Below are positions 35,791 through 45,952 of a DNA stretch of 64,000 bases, piece after piece (within the stretch, counting starts at the first letter, position 1; each line of letters begins with the position of its first letter). The notes under the pieces are model-generated. The model worked only from the letters and a program-made list of their open reading frames with translations. It was not told the DNA's origin and did no database searches. Both the position numbers and the translations under genes were made by a program. The DNA is from Sparassis latifolia (Eukaryota > Basidiomycota > Agaricomycetes > Polyporales > Sparassidaceae). The stretch lies in assembly GCA_018466975.1 (NCBI GenBank), contig CM031561.1, positions 5,270,001-5,334,000 on the forward strand. The letters run 5' to 3'.

Positions 35791-37176
35791 TGACGAGATT
35801 GTTGTTCCGTCGCAAGCCAGAAAGGAGGAGTACGAGCGAAATCAAGTCCGCGTGGGGTCTGAGATGCAATGAGGGAGAAGAGTCTATTCCAGAGGTATGA
35901 GGTGGGTGGCCTGAAAGCGTAGCTAGGAAAATCTCTGTAGTCGCAATGATCACTGGACAACGCGTCGGACTAAAATCGCACTGCCCTAAGGAGAACGCTA
36001 AAACGTAGAAATGCAAGACTGCCCAGAAAATGCACGAAACGCAAGACTGCCCAAAGACGCACTAACTGAATGGGATGAGAATGTGAAACGAGTCCTTTCG
36101 CAAGCGTACCTTCCAGGATGGTGGGTTCTCCTTTTTCCCTTTTTCCCTGCCATCATACTTAACTAGTCCTGACCTTTCCTGCCCTCCCGATACTGCCCGC
36201 ATCTGCTTAACAATCGCTCCACTGAATCACTGCCCATCACGCCATATCTCGCAATCCCATCCCCTCATGCTCCTACTCATTCCGAGGGACCTTCCATCAC
36301 TGAACCCACCCGAGCGCCTAATAAGGACCCGTCCATCTCGGAGGCATCTCCCATCCTAAACTCAATCTCCCATCTATAGATGCCAGCATCATCCTTCGCA
36401 AATACACCCTCGCAGAAGCTCTTCTTCGCATTAAGATCTTTACCGAGCCCTTCAATCCAATCCTGTGGAAAGCATGGGCAGTTCAGATGCACGTCCTGCT
36501 GGTGAGGCCCCCACGAGCATATGATCCTTCGCTGTCTGACCCTCACATGTCCCTGAGGTCCTTATGGTCCAAGTCCAGTCTGAAGCGGCCAGCGTGGGGA
36601 TCATTTTACCCCTTCCGCGCGATATCCCTGTCCTGGCCCAGGTGGAAATACACCTGGCAACAGCTCGCACTGTAGAAGGTGGTCGTCGGATGATACCCCG
36701 AATTGCGGATCACCTTCCTGCGGTCATTCCTCATGGTTTGACTGCCCACGTTCTGTATGACGACCCTGCTGTCCGCGAGGACTTTGGTTTAGGCCACCCG
36801 CCGGATGGTCTCCCTGACATTGGTGCGCGGTCATCCTGTCCCTATTTTCCTGGAGTCGTGTTCCTCAGCTTTTTATCGCCATCAGGAACCTTGCACCTTC
36901 AGGTTGAGACATTGCACAACGCGGCCCGCGAACTGTACGATGTCATGCGTGGAATCACTGGTAGACGCGAGCTGGCAGATGGTACTTTGAGATGGTTGCA
37001 GATCACAGTCGAGGAATTGGAAGTAGCGTTTGGGCTCGTAGCATTCCCTCCTCCGATAACCAGCTTCCAACTGATGTCAGACTAGGGGTCGGTTGTGTAG
37101 CACCCTGTAGTATCTCCAAAATGTGAGACCGCTTCCCGGATGTGATTCCCACCTCAGCGTGCTCTGCGTCCCTTCA
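35791..37176. mobile_element. 1.39-kb insertion in the Helitron, flanked by ACGT
   Basis: Comparison with copy A (CATGTACGTGTCTTCC) shows an insertion starting TGACGAGATTG and ending CCCTTCA, with ACGT on both sides (35787-35790 and 37177-37180). The TG...CA ends and 4-base duplication suggest an LTR-type or retroviral-integrase insertion, possibly a solo LTR, although no second LTR or PBS is visible. It is GC-richer than its surroundings and has a 173-codon plus frame (36564-37085) of unknown family. Confidence 0.5.
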
Positions 37177-37590
37177 ACGTGTCTTTCTTGACTTGGGTTT
37201 AACACCACCAATTTGTGTAAATGCAACCTTAGATGGTCGAAATATTAGAATATGTTTAGTTAAATTTACAGTAATTTGCCTCCTATAATAAAGACATAAC
37301 AGTGGTGTCAAATAGTGAGCATTTGAGCACTGCAAGACAATATAGTCATGTTTGTAAAGACAGTTTTTCATGACTTTAAGTCTCAATAATCTACAAATAT
37401 TCTGTGGTGTGCGATATGCTTGCACACAAAGACCAAGTAATGCCTTTAATTTTATAGGTGTTTGACTTATATTGTAAAATATCTTTGAATTATAATCAGT
37501 ATTCAAGCTGTTGCCATATAATCTGTCTCTGATTTTTATAAGGAATGATGCTAATATCCTGTCATTACATGTCACATTCCTTTCTATGAG
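37177..37590 (-). pseudogene. Helitron N-terminal fragment upstream of the insertion
   Basis: The frame 37611-37174 encodes a last 16-residue repeat unit (ERNVTCNDRILASFLI), then LLGLCVQAYRTPQNICRLLRL, LTPLLCLYYRRQ and GGVKPKSRKTR. Copy A keeps the same order at 12350-12000, with frameshifts. This copy shows that repeat units and Helitron N-terminus can be in one continuous frame. Confidence 0.75.
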
Positions 37591-38232
37591 TGTTACGCGG
37601 CAGCGAAACACGAGCGTTAAGTCAGGTCGTCACGAGACAAGGTCTTAATCTAAGACACAAGTCCGTTCAAGCGACACTTCTGGCGATGTCCTCGCACTGA
37701 AGGTTGATCAGAGTTCGTTCTTATGACTCGCAGTAGCTGTCTGCTACTAACAATTGATCTCAGTCAAAGGCAAGTGAGAAGCTGGTTTAATGGTAACCAG
37801 GTCGAGATGGGGATCCAGCTCGACGAGGTCATCTACTTATACAAAAGGTACCCGCAGTACTACACAGTAATACGAAATCGTTCATTGGCTAGATAAGGTG
37901 AAACGATGTCTGGGCAAGGTAACAGCAAGGAAGTAATATGTGTGAGAAAGCTGAGTAAGATCATGAGAGATAATCAGTACTAATGGGGATGACGAGTCGT
38001 GTATCAGAACGAGGTAAAGATGAGGCACACATGCACGTCTTGCATGTGTGATAAGAAGAAGGTCCGGAGTTGGATCCGATGTAACTCTAGACTAGGGGTT
38101 CTGGACGTCTGAGTAGAGAATCGGAGGTTGCGCTCTGATGAGTCATGTGTTGGATCACGTGGTCTGATAAAGTAAGAGGAATGAAGAAAGGAAAAAAGAA
38201 AAGACACGCCATAACTGAGGAGCATTGTAACA
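37591..38232 (-). mobile_element. Solo LTR, 642 bp, with 5-bp target duplication
   Basis: Runs from TGTTACGCGG to TTGTAACA and is flanked by ATGAG (37586-37590 and 38233-38237). The reverse complement matches the LTR that begins at 63599 almost base for base over 400 bases. A TATA box (TATAAGTAGA reading minus) lies near 37841-37832, giving minus-strand orientation. A solo LTR with target duplication is the product of recombination between the two LTRs of a former retrotransposon. It interrupts the 16-residue-repeat frame. Confidence 0.95.
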
Positions 38233-38237
38233 ATGAG

Positions 38238-39092
38238 TGTGAACATCAGTACTCTGCCATTCCATATCATGTCTCTTTTTGTAAGAGTGAATGCCACTAC
38301 CCTGCCATAAAATGACAAGTTACTTTCCAAGGTGAACGGCAGTACCCAGGTGGTAGTAGATAGTATAAAATCATCTGCAGCAGCATTACATGGCATATCT
38401 CTTTCTGCAAGGGTGGATTCCGGTACCCTGTCATTAAATGGCACATCTCTTTCTGTGAGGGTGGATGCCAGGACCCCGTCATTAAATGGCTCATCACTTT
38501 CAAAGGTGGACGCCAGTACCCAGGTGATAGTAAAATTATCTGCAGCAGCATTACATGGCCTGTCTCTTTTTGCGAGAGTGGATGCCAGTACCCTGCCATT
38601 GTATGGCATGTCTTTTTCTGTGAGGGTGTATGCCAGTACCCTGCCATTAAATGGCACGTCTCTTTCTGTGAGGGTGTACGCCAGTACCCTGCCATTAAAT
38701 GACATGTCTCTTTCTGTGAGGGTGTACGCCAGTACCCTGTCATTCAATGACATATCTCTTTCTGTGAGGGTGGATGCCAGTACCCTGCCATTAAATGGCT
38801 CATCTCTTTTAAAGGTGGACACCAATACCCAGGTGGTAGTAGACCATATAAAACCATCTGCAGAAGTAAGTGCTGATAATGAGTTGTTAAATAATGCTAC
38901 ATTACCTGATGTATCAACTAATGGATGCTGTAGATAGCATACTGGACATATGTAGACCGCAATGGCAATCAGCCAAAGAAGAAATAACATAGTGGAGTGT
39001 GCTTGATCCTGGCTAGAGTTGATGGTGGTGGTTTTGTAGCAAGAAGCTAAGGCTGCGGAACAGGAAGAATTCAAAAATTTCGTTGACCCCAT
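38238..39092 (-). pseudogene. Repeat protein frame: hydrophobic leader plus 16-residue repeats (copy C origin)
   Basis: From 39092 the frame encodes a short N-terminus, a hydrophobic LLWLIAIAVYICPVCYLQ segment (near residues 36-54), a spacer with SADGFIWSTTTWVL, and then about eleven units of the GRVLAYTLTERDMSFN type. Two units are replaced by copies of the AADDFILSTTTWVL spacer, so a larger repeat containing spacer plus units has also duplicated. The frame is open throughout, until the solo LTR ends it at 38238; all residues after that point are LTR-derived. Before the LTR arrived the frame would have run into the Helitron N-terminus at 37585. Confidence 0.55.
38250..38820. repeat. 48-bp minisatellite (copy near 38.5 kb)
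   Basis: CTGCCATT recurs at 38641 and 38689, 48 bases apart, and at related spacings through the array. Core: GGGTGTACGCCAGTACCCTG. Related to 12330-12830. Confidence 0.9.
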
Positions 39093-39120
39093 CCAAAAAT
39101 ATGTTGTGTTAACAGGATTT

Positions 39121-39959
39121 TTGAATTTAGCATTTTAAGGTCAGACTACAAATTTTGTACTCCCTGATGTTAATGAACTACATTGTGACTAGAGTCGATG
39201 TTTCAAAGTGGTTGTAGTGAAAACCAATGCGACTTGCACAAATAGAGCTCAACAAAAGTGGTACAGCAGCCACAGGAGGTTGGTGCAATATAGTTAGTGA
39301 AATGAGGGAAGTGCATAGTAATTCTAAGATGTAGACCACAGTGGTATTAAAATCTATACATAAGATAGAGTAGAATGCTCTCTTAAACCAAGTAAATCTG
39401 AGTAAAACTGGCTGAGATACCTCAGTTTTGAATTAGAATGCTCAGTCTAAAGTGTAGAAAAATCGTAAAAATGCCAGTTAAATTGTGGAATAGCCTTTTA
39501 ATATACATGTACATGTTAGATATGGCGTCTTATTTATTACATGCAGTACACATTAAAAAAACAAGCAGGAGTGAGAGAAAACAGAGAAATGGAATTGTAG
39601 CACTGCAGGAAGTGATTCTGATGTTCTGAGAGTAACACCATCAGATTCAGCTTAAAAATTCGGTCAGAATGCTTACCGGGTTCATCAAAATCCGAGCAGA
39701 ATTGAGTGAACCACAAGCCTTGCAAGTTTGGCTGGAAGTGCTTAAACTTGTCACATGTCACACAAGTTTCGCGCCACAGCGCCTATTTGGGCATTAGTGA
39801 GACGACAAAAACTCGCGCTGCATCACGTGGCAGCGCGAGTTTTTGTCGTCTCGTTAACGCCCGTGTGAAACGTGACTGGCTGGAGCAAACACTTACAATA
39901 AAATCCGGAAAAATCGCACAAATACCAGGAAAATTGTGACATAATGTAAGCTCCTTAGA
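39121..39959 (+). repeat. Composite repeat 4: R1 with perfect hairpin
   Basis: R1 as in the other copies, here joined directly to the repeat-protein frame as in composite repeat 1. The hairpin arms 39799-39821 and 39830-39852 pair perfectly over 23 bases around ATCACGTG, and flanking segments pair partially further out. The arms are GC-rich (ACTCGCGCTGC) in an AT-rich setting. Confidence 0.8.
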
Positions 39960-40545
39960 CCCATACTAGATGTCATCCTAGGTGTCAGTAGACAGTATAG
40001 CATGCCATTATAGCGGTAACTACGCAGCCTTGTAGATTATTCTAAGGTTCTTACAAACCAATACTAAAGGGTGTACTAGAATTCAGTAAATGGAATAATA
40101 ACATGTTGTAGAAGGCTTACTAAACATTACTAGACAACATACTAGAAGGTCAATATAACACTTTGTAGTGTATTGTAATCGTCAACTAGCAGTTAATGGT
40201 ATACTCAACTATTGTAAGCATCTTACAGATAGTGTACTAGAACACTACTATAGGTTACTGAAGACTCTTACAAAGTGATACCAGGTGACTGTTGTAAGCT
40301 TATTACAAACTGATAGTAGCGAGTATATTAGGAACCAGCACAATAGGTTATTGTTGACTTACTGAATATTACTAAACAATATACTAAGAGTCAGTAGGCA
40401 ACTTTGTAAACTATTATAAGGCTCTTCTAAACTCACACTATGCAGTATAATGTGATATTATAGGACACTTACTCGACATAATTAGATCATATACTAGAAG
40501 TTAGTACATAATACAATAAAATGTTCTTGTATAGATTTTAATACA
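39960..40545 (+). repeat. S1 degenerate repeat array 4
   Basis: Same words and order as 13.85-14.63 kb, leading into S2. Confidence 0.65.
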
Positions 40546-40559
40546 TTGTTATACACAGA

Positions 40560-41545
40560 TTTGTAAGTTTCTAGTGCTAATTTTTGCAGTGATTCTTATA
40601 GGCGCATTTGTAACAGTTTATAGCGTCATTTTTTGTATTGATTCTTATAGGCACATTAGCAACATTTTTTGTAATGATTCTGTAGACACATTTGTAGTAG
40701 CTTCTAGGGTCATTTTTTGTAGTGATTCTTATAGGCACGTTTGTAACAGTTTCTAGGGTCATTTTCTGTAGTGATTCTTATAGGCACGTTTGTAACAGTT
40801 TCTAGTGTCATTTTTTGTTGTGATTCTTATAGGCACATTGGTAACATTTTTTGTAATGATTCATGTAGGCACATTTGTAACAGTTTCTAGGGTCATTTTT
40901 TGTAGTGATTCTTATAAACACATTGGTAACATTTTTTGTAGTGATTCTTGTAGGCACATTTGTAACAGTTTCTAGGGTTATTTTTTGTAGTGATTCTTAT
41001 AGACATATTTGTAACAGTTTCTGATGTCATTTTTGGTAGTGAGTCTTAGACATACATTTATAACAGTTTCTAGTGTTATTTGTTGTAGTAATTTTTCTAG
41101 GCACATTTGTAACAGTTTTTCGGGTTATTTTTTGTAGTGATTCTTGTAGGCACGTTTGTAACATTTTTTGTAGTGATTCTTGTAGGCACATTTGTAACAG
41201 TTTCTAGGGTTATTTTTGTAGTGGTTCTCATAGACACCTATGTAACACTTTCTGGTGTGATTTTTGTAGTGGTTCTTATAGACACGTTGGTAAGATTTTT
41301 TGTAATAATTCTTGTAGGCACATTAGTAACAACTTCCAGAGTCATTTTTTATAATGATTCTTATAGGCATGTTGGTAACTTTTTTTGTAGTGGTTCTTGT
41401 AGACACATTTGTAACAGTTTCTATAGTCATTTTTTGTCATGATTCTTATAGGCACATTGGTAACATTTTTGCAGTAATTCTTGTAGGCACATTTGTAATG
41501 TCTTTTTATATCATTTTTCAATGTGAGGGTTGTAGACATCATTAT
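40560..41545 (+). repeat. S2 satellite array 4
   Basis: About 20 units of 49/36 bp with the core GTGATTCTTATAGGCAC. Confidence 0.9.
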
Positions 41546-41609
41546 AATACTTTTTATGGCCACTACACACTTATACTAGGTAACCTTTTTAGCCCTTAAA
41601 GTCTCATCA

Positions 41610-42249
41610 CTTATAAGCATGATTCTCTTCATTTCTCAGGAATCGTAACTGTAAAGGCTCCTGACTTTCCCAATTTGGGCAAGTGTATCTTGAGGTCAGA
41701 AATCTTTTAAAAATGCGGATAAAATCCGAAAAATTAGTGGCATCGCCCAGATAACCATGGGTACCTTAGGTAAGTGAGTTCCCAAATTAGAAAACTGACT
41801 AAGCAGACCTTCTTGCTGTTCACCTCAGAAAGTGGTTTATCACTCAAATCTTGATGAAATTGAATGTTCTAAAGTGCTAATGAGATGTATTTCTTGGTTT
41901 TAATTCAATAGTGATGATTACAATGCATTAAACTCAGTACAACACTCCATAGAATGTAATTTCAACATTCTCTGAAATAGAGCTGTTATCTGTTATCTAA
42001 TCTAAGTGCTGCAGCCATGCATCTGTTGATGGTTATTTATACAAGTCGCGCCAGTTTTCAGTACAACTGCTTTGAATGTACACCTATAATCGACTTGTAG
42101 TTCAGCCACAAGAACCATTAGAACATTTGTAGCTAAGTTCTATCTCTAGAATTTTCCCACAGTTTGGGGAAAAGTGCATCACGGATCAGGTTGGCCTCCA
42201 AAGGCTCACTGCTCATAAGAACAATTCTCTTCATTCCTCAGGAATCGTA
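41610..42249 (+). repeat. S3 end block and right inverted repeat of composite repeat 4
   Basis: Matches 15656-16280. The end word (ATTCTCTTCATT-CTCAGGAATCGTA) occurs twice, at 41622-41647 and 42221-42249, so the S3 block is bracketed by two copies of the terminal hairpin. In array 1 only the second is present. Confidence 0.75.
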
Positions 42250-42299
42250 ACATATGTATGAGCGAGTCTGAAAATAGTATAAATTGAACTACAAACTTG

Positions 42300-43475
42300 G
42301 GCGAAGGACTAATGGGAGTCAGCAAGAGAACGAATGCCTTATTTACCTTCTTCTTGGGAGTCTCCGTGATTTTGGGCTCATTGATTGGTAGGGCCGCATC
42401 ACTACAAGATACTCAGACTTGAAGAATAGAAAGACAAAAGACTGTAGTGTACCTCTCCAAAGACTGCTCGACATTGGAGTCATTGTCCATGAATACCTCC
42501 TTCAGCTTAGCACTACACACATTATAAACAGCGACTCAAGACTCAGTAACAAAGTACTTACCTAGCCATCTTGGCAGCGGTACGACTGAACACGCGTGAA
42601 GCACTTGGATAAATCAGAGGATTTAACTAGTTTCTATCAGCAGTATCAGAGAAACGTACAGATTAGTTTCATTATCGTCACTGCTTTCAACGACCTTCTG
42701 ATACTTACCAGCTTTACGAGGAGAACTAACGCAGATAGTCAGCTTTTGAATACACATGTTGTATGAGCCACGCACCTCACTGCCATATCTTTATCACTGT
42801 TTCTATGGTCTTCTTGTTCTTACCACCTTTGGGAGGCATAGTGATTGCCTTCTCCCTGTGATCATCGGCTGAACATATAATCAAAAACAATGTGAGCTGC
42901 ACGTACCTTGTTACTGTATCCTCATCACTATAGTCCACCATCTTTTTGGCCGTCCATCAGGAAAATCCCATTTTTACTTTGGCTCGCTTTGTTCCCTTTT
43001 TGGACTTATGCAAGGAAACAAGCCCGATAAGTACCGAGATCAGCTTATTTGACTTGTACAAGCTCTAAAAGGAGCAATCAAGCCGGAATAAGTGGTAAAA
43101 AGCGGCAAAGTCAAATTGGGATTTTTCTGATGTCACATTACGAGGTATAGGCACTACAGCTTTGGGAGTTGACCTGAGTTGTATTAGAGAGATGTCACAA
43201 CATTAAAATCAAACATGTACTTTACTGCAGTTCTCTTCTGCTTTAAAGGCGAGGTCTCATCCATCTCAACACTGTTTATATAACATCAGATCGCTATCAT
43301 GGCATGAAGTAGAACGCTCACTCAGAGTCGGCGACCATCTTATCAGACTTGATTGACTTTCAGCCAGCAGGGCGACCACAGTTCCTAAAATGAAACCTAT
43401 CAAGAGGCTACAAATGCCCGCAGTATAGTGGAACACACTTAGTAGGAGTTGAATTGGTGCGAGGAGGCATTGTTA
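42300..43475 (-). pseudogene. Spliced gene-like remnant encoding short Lys-rich exons
   Basis: The minus strand shows a series of short open segments separated by plausible introns (GTGTGT or GTGAGC donors, TTTTAG or CAG acceptors). They begin ATGCCTCCTCGCACC at 43475 (MPPRTNSTPT), then NCGRPAG-KSIKSDKMVADSE, MDETSPLKQKRT, KKMVDYSDEDT, MPPKGGKNKKT, SAKLKEVFMDNDSNVE and EPKITETPKKK. A TGA interrupts the second segment. The peptides are basic, acidic-patched and probably disordered; I recognise no domain. It may be a captured host gene or transposon accessory gene. It is head-to-head with the frames at 43.6-44.6 kb. Confidence 0.35.
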
Positions 43476-43608
43476 AGAGAGAAGAGGATACCCTGTCCAA
43501 ATGAAGGATAGGTTGAACGTCGATGGGAGCATAAGGTTATTAGCCTTTATACAATTCAAATGCGGCTGATGTAAATAGAATATATCGTATGATGATCTTG
43601 AACATTAG

Positions 43609-44591
43609 ATGTTTGGGGAAGAAATTCTGTTGGGGATGATCATCCCACTATTTTCAAGTATTATATGGCCAGTAGGAAAGCGACGGAAGCCCATATACTA
43701 TATAAAGAAAATCTGGAGGGTGAATGAATTGTCATGTGATAGGGAATATATTACACCTCAGACATTTTATGGCATCCAGACTATTATTGTCTCCTTAGCT
43801 GCATCGTACGATATCAAGTTGAACTGCAGCACTGAATTTATCATATCAAAGGAAACATTCACCTCTTAGTTTACTCTTCATCTGTCCAACAATATTGGCA
43901 TTGCACTGTCATTACAGTATATTCAAGATGGCCGTGGAATTTATGAGAAACAATGCAGAAAAGTATAGTAAGTTAGACAGCTTCCACTTGCTGCATGAAA
44001 CTCACAACATATTTGTAGAGCAGTTATTAACCAAAGTTATTGAGGGACGAAGTCAAGGTGGTAATGCTATGCGTCAATTAATCAACATGGCCAAGGTAAG
44101 AGTTTATACAGTTAATGATAGATAAGTCACTCACAAAGGGCACAGCCTGACTACACTCGAGTAATAACACAAGTCTTTAGTCAAGAAGACAGCAAGACTC
44201 AGCTGAGTCTGATATGGCCATATAATAGCATTGAGGGCAGCGAGCCAGAGGATGCAGTTCTTCACGTGCAAGGATTTCTTTGCAAAAAGGACTTGCCACC
44301 GATTGTGTGAAATGATCAGTAAGCGTCATTGGCTACACATAGAAAAATACAACTCACAAGATATCAGGCTCCCTTCAAAGCTCTTCAGAGCAACACAGTC
44401 TGTGAAATTGTCGGGACTCAGTTCTCTGATCTTTGCAGAAGCAGTCAAAGGTGTTATTGCCATTCATCAGCTATTTGCTCAACATTTCGATAAAGGCATG
44501 CTCATCCCATGGATCCAACACGTGAATATAATGAACTTGTATTAGAGTTCTCCAATTGGTACCTTTCTTTTATGCGGGACATGGAGGACAA
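43609..44591 (+). pseudogene. Unrecognised spliced coding remnant interrupted by hAT-like element 2
   Basis: Three open segments (43609-43869, 43895-44093, 44147-44545) could be exons; GTAAGAG at 44094 and a CACAG at about 44147 look like splice sites. The second encodes EFMRNNAEKYSKLDSFHLLHETHN and LLTKVIEGRSQGGNAMRQL, codon-like and not repetitive. The third ends in an alternative frame DPTREYNELVLEFSNWYLSFM, which runs straight into the hAT-like element. No family recognised. Confidence 0.35.
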
Positions 44592-45943
44592 CACTTCAGG
44601 GTACCCTTCCAACCTAGCTCTTAGCTTCAACATAATCTATATTGTGTAGTAGTTAAGAGCCTCTCAGGTGTCAGACAGACCATGGTACTAATACATGTCC
44701 CAGGGCATTATATGGGATTACCCAGGGCAAAGGCAGGGCAAAGGCTGGTCCAATGGCACAATTATCATATGAGATGTCCTATAGTACTAGGGCATTGATA
44801 TTTATATCCCAGTATTACTGGTTGTCCCATGGTGCCAGGGGTACATAGGGATGTCCCACTATTAGTAAAACATGTATTTTCAGGCTATTATATGGTAGTT
44901 TTTTTATACTTTGTTCCACTATCATATTATCTAAGCCTTAATTATAAAAACAGTGACTATAGTGATATAAACAAGCACTTTATTTGCATATTATATAAGG
45001 TGGGATCTCCCATTTTAAGGACATCCTAAGATGTTATTTTAAGATTCACAGATATTTAGTCTCTTCTTTAGCCTGAAGTTTCTATTTAACTACTATAATT
45101 ATCTAGAGATTTATACTAACAGTTGAATTACTAAGGTTTAAGAGTGACAGGTCCTTACAAGGAATATCCCATCACATAAAGGGACATCCCACAATACAAA
45201 GGTGTCATTCAGTGAATGCATTTCTGAGTGTGACTTGACTGAAGTCTTAGGTCAAATGCCTTTCTTTTTTCATTCAAATACAGTATATGATAGGAGACAT
45301 GACAAGAATATATCTCCTTTGCTAGTATATTAGTAGACTGAGTAGTTCTATTTCTTGAGACACTTGGTGAAAGTTGTAGTATAGCTATGATACATACTAT
45401 GTGCCAAAGATTATATCATGTTAGTCTGAACATTATGTCAGAAAATGTAAACCAATAGTAATATAGTCTTTATAACATTACAAATATGTACACAATACTT
45501 GATATGGGATATCCTGCTTTCTATAAATATTTCACCATATATAAAGTGCAAATAAGGCACTTATTTACAGTATTCTAGTCACTGTTTTTATAATTAGAGC
45601 TTATACAATATGATTGTAGAACAAAGTATAAAAAAACTACCATACAATAGCCTGAAAATACATGTTTTACTAATAGTGGGACATCCCTATGTACCCCTGG
45701 CACCATGGGACAACCAGTAATACTGGGATATAAATATCAATGCCCTAGTACTATAGGACATCCCATATGATAATTGTGCCATTGGACCAGCCTTTGCCCT
45801 GCCTTTGCCCTGGGTAATCCCATATAATGCCCTGGGACATGTATTAGTACCATGGTCTGTCTGACACCTGAGAGGCTCTTAGCCACTACACAATATAGAT
45901 TATGTTAAAGCTAAGACCTAGGTTGGAAGGGTACCCTGAAGTG
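44592..45943. mobile_element. hAT-like non-autonomous element, copy 2 (inverted relative to copy 1)
   Basis: The ends CACTTCAGGGTACCC and the complement mark this 1352-bp copy. It is oriented opposite to copy 1 and lacks about 80 bases that copy 1 has near 34650-34730. Right of it lies TCAGCAAC (45944-45951) followed by the Helitron codons for GILVPRKHT; the same TCAGCAAC precedes copy 1 at 34149-34156. This reconstructs an 8-bp target duplication across the two loci, the hAT hallmark. The left flank here (GAGGACAA) does not match. Confidence 0.8.
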
Positions 45944-45952
45944 TCAGCAACA

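Noticed and set aside
38004..38237. C-terminal 78 codons of the 362-codon repeat frame
   Set aside because: These codons lie in the solo LTR and are not part of the original repeat protein.
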